Below, one piece after another: positions 62,295 through 64,000 of a stretch of DNA of 64,000 nt; position 1 is the stretch's first letter; every line of letters begins with the position of its first letter. The stretch lies in contig JAOAPV010000005.1 in the NCBI GenBank assembly GCA_025463055.1, positions 1 through 64,000 of the forward strand. Direction: 5' to 3'. The notes under the pieces were generated by a model. That model was not told where the DNA came from. It worked only from the letters and a program-made list of their open reading frames with translations, and made no database searches. This DNA is from Candidatus Acidiferrum typicum (lineage in GTDB: Bacteria > Acidobacteriota > Terriglobia > Acidiferrales > UBA7541). The translations under genes were made by a program, and so were the position numbers.

Positions 62295-62744
62295 ATGTGG
62301 CGCGCCATACTTTTCCTAATGCTCGGGATAAATTGCACAGCCCCATTCGTTGACGCCATTTCCGTTTACGTTTTTCACGACGTGGATCAAGACAAAGTCG
62401 GGCACTGGAATGAAGCATTTGCGGATTTGTCTATCGAAATGGTGGTATTTAGTCTAGTAATCAGCGGCCCAGTATGGCTTCTGGCCTTGTTGGGGCGGCA
62501 TCTTTTCAATCTGCGCGGCTATTCCCCTCGCGCAAGAATTGGTCTTTTTCTCGGAATTGCAGCAATAGTTTTCCAATACCCCTTCGAATTCGTCGGAAGG
62601 AAGCTCGTTCCAAACCACGCGGATTCATTTCTTTCTTTTTATTTGGTCGCCGCCATCTTCCTCTGTACCGCTGTTCTCCTCCGCGATACCTTCAAGCAAC
62701 TGAAACTCCGAAAAGCACTCGAACCGCCGTCGACCCAGCTTTGA
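62295..62744 (+). CDS. Four-span membrane protein, unknown function
   Basis: The product has 149 residues with about four hydrophobic spans: MWRAILFLMLGINCTAPFVD, VVFSLVISGPVWLLALLG, IGLFLGIAAIVFQYPFEFVG and FYLVAAIFLCTAVLL. A conserved-looking segment FHDVDQDKVGHWNEAFADLS lies between the first two. I do not recognise the family. An upstream ATG at 62130 would add a non-hydrophobic stretch and is less likely. Confidence 0.6.
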   Translation: MWRAILFLMLGINCTAPFVDAISVYVFHDVDQDKVGHWNEAFADLSIEMVVFSLVISGPVWLLALLGRHLFNLRGYSPRARIGLFLGIAAIVFQYPFEFVGRKLVPNHADSFLSFYLVAAIFLCTAVLLRDTFKQLKLRKALEPPSTQL

Positions 62745-63036
62745 TTGTGACACTCCGGTTCCCCATCCTTGCGGGCCCTATTATTCGCTCACTTGAATCC
62801 CACTTGTCCGACAATCCGACTACACGTCCATTGAGTTCTTCGCAAGTGTCCTGGGCCACCCCCATGAACAAAAAACTGCAGCTAGTGCGTATTCTCCTTT
62901 AGGTTGCGTCTCAAGATCGGTTCTCACCAAGCGGTGTGTTGCCGCCGCGTCCTTAGGACGCAAATAAGAGTTTCGCGCGAACGGCCCGGGCGTGTAAATT
63001 TATGCGGAGCGCCCTCCGTATCGCCAGGAGTTAGCC

Positions 63037-64000
63037 ATGTCAACTGTGCTGCAAGACCTTCGGTTTTCCCTCCGGCAATTAATCAAAAGTCCAGAAGTTA
63101 CGTTGACGGCTTTGATTTCGCTCGCGCTTGGCATCGGCGCGAGCACGGCCATCTTCAGCGTGTTGTACGCGGGTCTTCTGAATCCATACCCCTACCGGAA
63201 CGCAGACCGCATCGTGCCCCTGACAATTTACAGCAAGGAGGGTGGAAGGAGTGGCGTGAATCCGAATGGGGCGCAAATCAGGGTCCTACAACAGCTACCG
63301 ATAGTGGAAAGCGTGCTAACAACCGGATCCCAATCCATGAATTTAACCGGGCACGAATTTCCAGAGAATGTCTCGGTAGCAGACCTATTCGGCGATACCT
63401 TCAGCGATTTGGGAGTTCCACCCCTTTTGGGCCGCGGAATCTTACCGTCGGACACGAATAAAGACCCGCAATCTGTGGTCGTTCTTTCTTACACATTTTG
63501 GCAGAGGCATTTCTTAGGCGATGTGGACGTACTCGGACGCACTCTGCAGCTAGATCACAAGAATTATCAGATTGTGGGTGTAGCGGCCCCGCGGTTCACC
63601 TGGTCAAGTGCGGATGTCTATGTGCCGATGAAACTGACGCAGGATCCGGATACAACTTTCATTGTTTATTTGCGATTGAGGCCAGGCGTGACGTATGGAG
63701 CCGCGAATGCTGCCCTGCAGCCCGTCGTCGAGCAGTTCGCCAGCGAGATGCCGAAGCACTTTCCAGATCACTTTAAGGTGAAAGTGGAAGCCCTGAATGC
63801 ATGGGCATTCCGGCGCGTCGGGGTCACGGTGTACGCCATGTTCGCCGCAGTCATGCTTCTCTTGGTGATTGGTTGTGGAAACGTATCCATCTTGCTGCTT
63901 GCGCAGGGCACTGCACGGCAACATGAACTGGCGGTGCGAGCTGCGATCGGCGCAGCTCGCGGACGTATCATGCGACAACTGCTGAGTGAGTCGTTACTGC
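63037..64000 (+). CDS. ADOP-family (MacB-type) ABC permease, N-terminal part (runs off window)
   Basis: The frame starts at ATG 63037 (AGGAG six bases upstream) and remains open to the window end for 321 codons. N-terminal features: LQDLRFSLRQLIKSPEVTLT, LALGIGASTAIFSVLYAGLL (TM1), the extracytoplasmic MacB-type domain (PYRNADRIVPL, VSVADLFGDTFSDLGVPPLL, VVVLSYTFWQRHFLGD) and TM2 (YAMFAAVMLLLVIGCGNVSI), then RQHELAVRAAIGAARGRIMR. This is the ADOP (acidobacterial duplicated orphan permease) architecture. No ATPase is visible in the window. The 62745-63036 gap shows nothing else. Confidence 0.93.
   Translation, partial: MSTVLQDLRFSLRQLIKSPEVTLTALISLALGIGASTAIFSVLYAGLLNPYPYRNADRIVPLTIYSKEGGRSGVNPNGAQIRVLQQLPIVESVLTTGSQSMNLTGHEFPENVSVADLFGDTFSDLGVPPLLGRGILPSDTNKDPQSVVVLSYTFWQRHFLGDVDVLGRTLQLDHKNYQIVGVAAPRFTWSSADVYVPMKLTQDPDTTFIVYLRLRPGVTYGAANAALQPVVEQFASEMPKHFPDHFKVKVEALNAWAFRRVGVTVYAMFAAVMLLLVIGCGNVSILLLAQGTARQHELAVRAAIGAARGRIMRQLLSESLL

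Noticed and set aside
1-64000. tRNA, rRNA, CRISPR array or complete insertion sequence
   Set aside because: No cloverleaf with a T-loop motif, no rRNA stretch, no regularly spaced repeats and no transposase were seen anywhere by eye.

Overview
The window is a chromosomal segment of about 60 percent GC, most likely from an Acidobacteriota genome (class Terriglobia or a relative). The basis is the gene mix: an ADOP-type macrolide-export-like permease, small secreted His/Tyr/Trp-rich proteins, a membrane-anchored trehalose-phosphate synthase, DinB, DUF3455 and ice-binding-like proteins, and Ala/Gly/Arg-rich composition. The phylum assignment is inference; no rRNA or tRNA gene is visible. There is no CRISPR array, intact insertion sequence or prophage.

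Layout. 1-6968: the end of recA, a possible structured RNA, a lone receiver domain, a zinc-ribbon membrane protein, a predicted secreted metalloprotease-like protein, a YVTN beta-propeller and a KimA-like potassium/amino-acid permease. 7263-14300: envelope and secreted proteins (an ice-binding-like protein, two duplicated small secreted proteins on either side of an OmpA-type protein, a di-heme oxidoreductase) plus a tiny sigma-region-2-like gene coupled to an 86-residue partner. 14592-18893: a compact assimilatory sulfate operon, cysD-cysN-cysH-TauE/SafE permease, behind a terminator-like leader. 19638-25726: a GAF-SpoIIE phosphatase, a penicillin-binding transpeptidase, an ArsR-SRPBCC-YCII cluster, a pyruvate-oxidase pseudogene and an outer-membrane barrel.

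26116-30209 is the most striking locus: a tightly overlapping kaiC-kaiB-kaiB-hybrid histidine kinase operon, with no kaiA visible. It converges on a trehalose-6-phosphate synthase fused to a transmembrane/HAMP sensor. A LuxR-type regulator with a degenerate receiver lies just beyond. 34952-46793 is core metabolism and housekeeping: the 2-oxoacid:ferredoxin oxidoreductase pair korA-korB, lexA with a LexA-box-like promoter site, a zinc-dependent phospholipase-like protein, pyruvate carboxylase overlapped by an esterase, an ATP-grasp protein and a bactofilin.

46963-64000 is accessory: a large TIG/beta-propeller lipoprotein, DUF3455, a methyltransferase, a GH30 glycosidase, a zinc alcohol dehydrogenase, a frameshifted heme-NO-binding gene, DinB, a TPR protein, OpgC, a TetR-isochorismatase pair with matching palindromes, and the start of an ADOP permease that runs off the end. 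Gene decay (AKR, pyruvate oxidase, HNOB and a permease tail) is scattered through the window.
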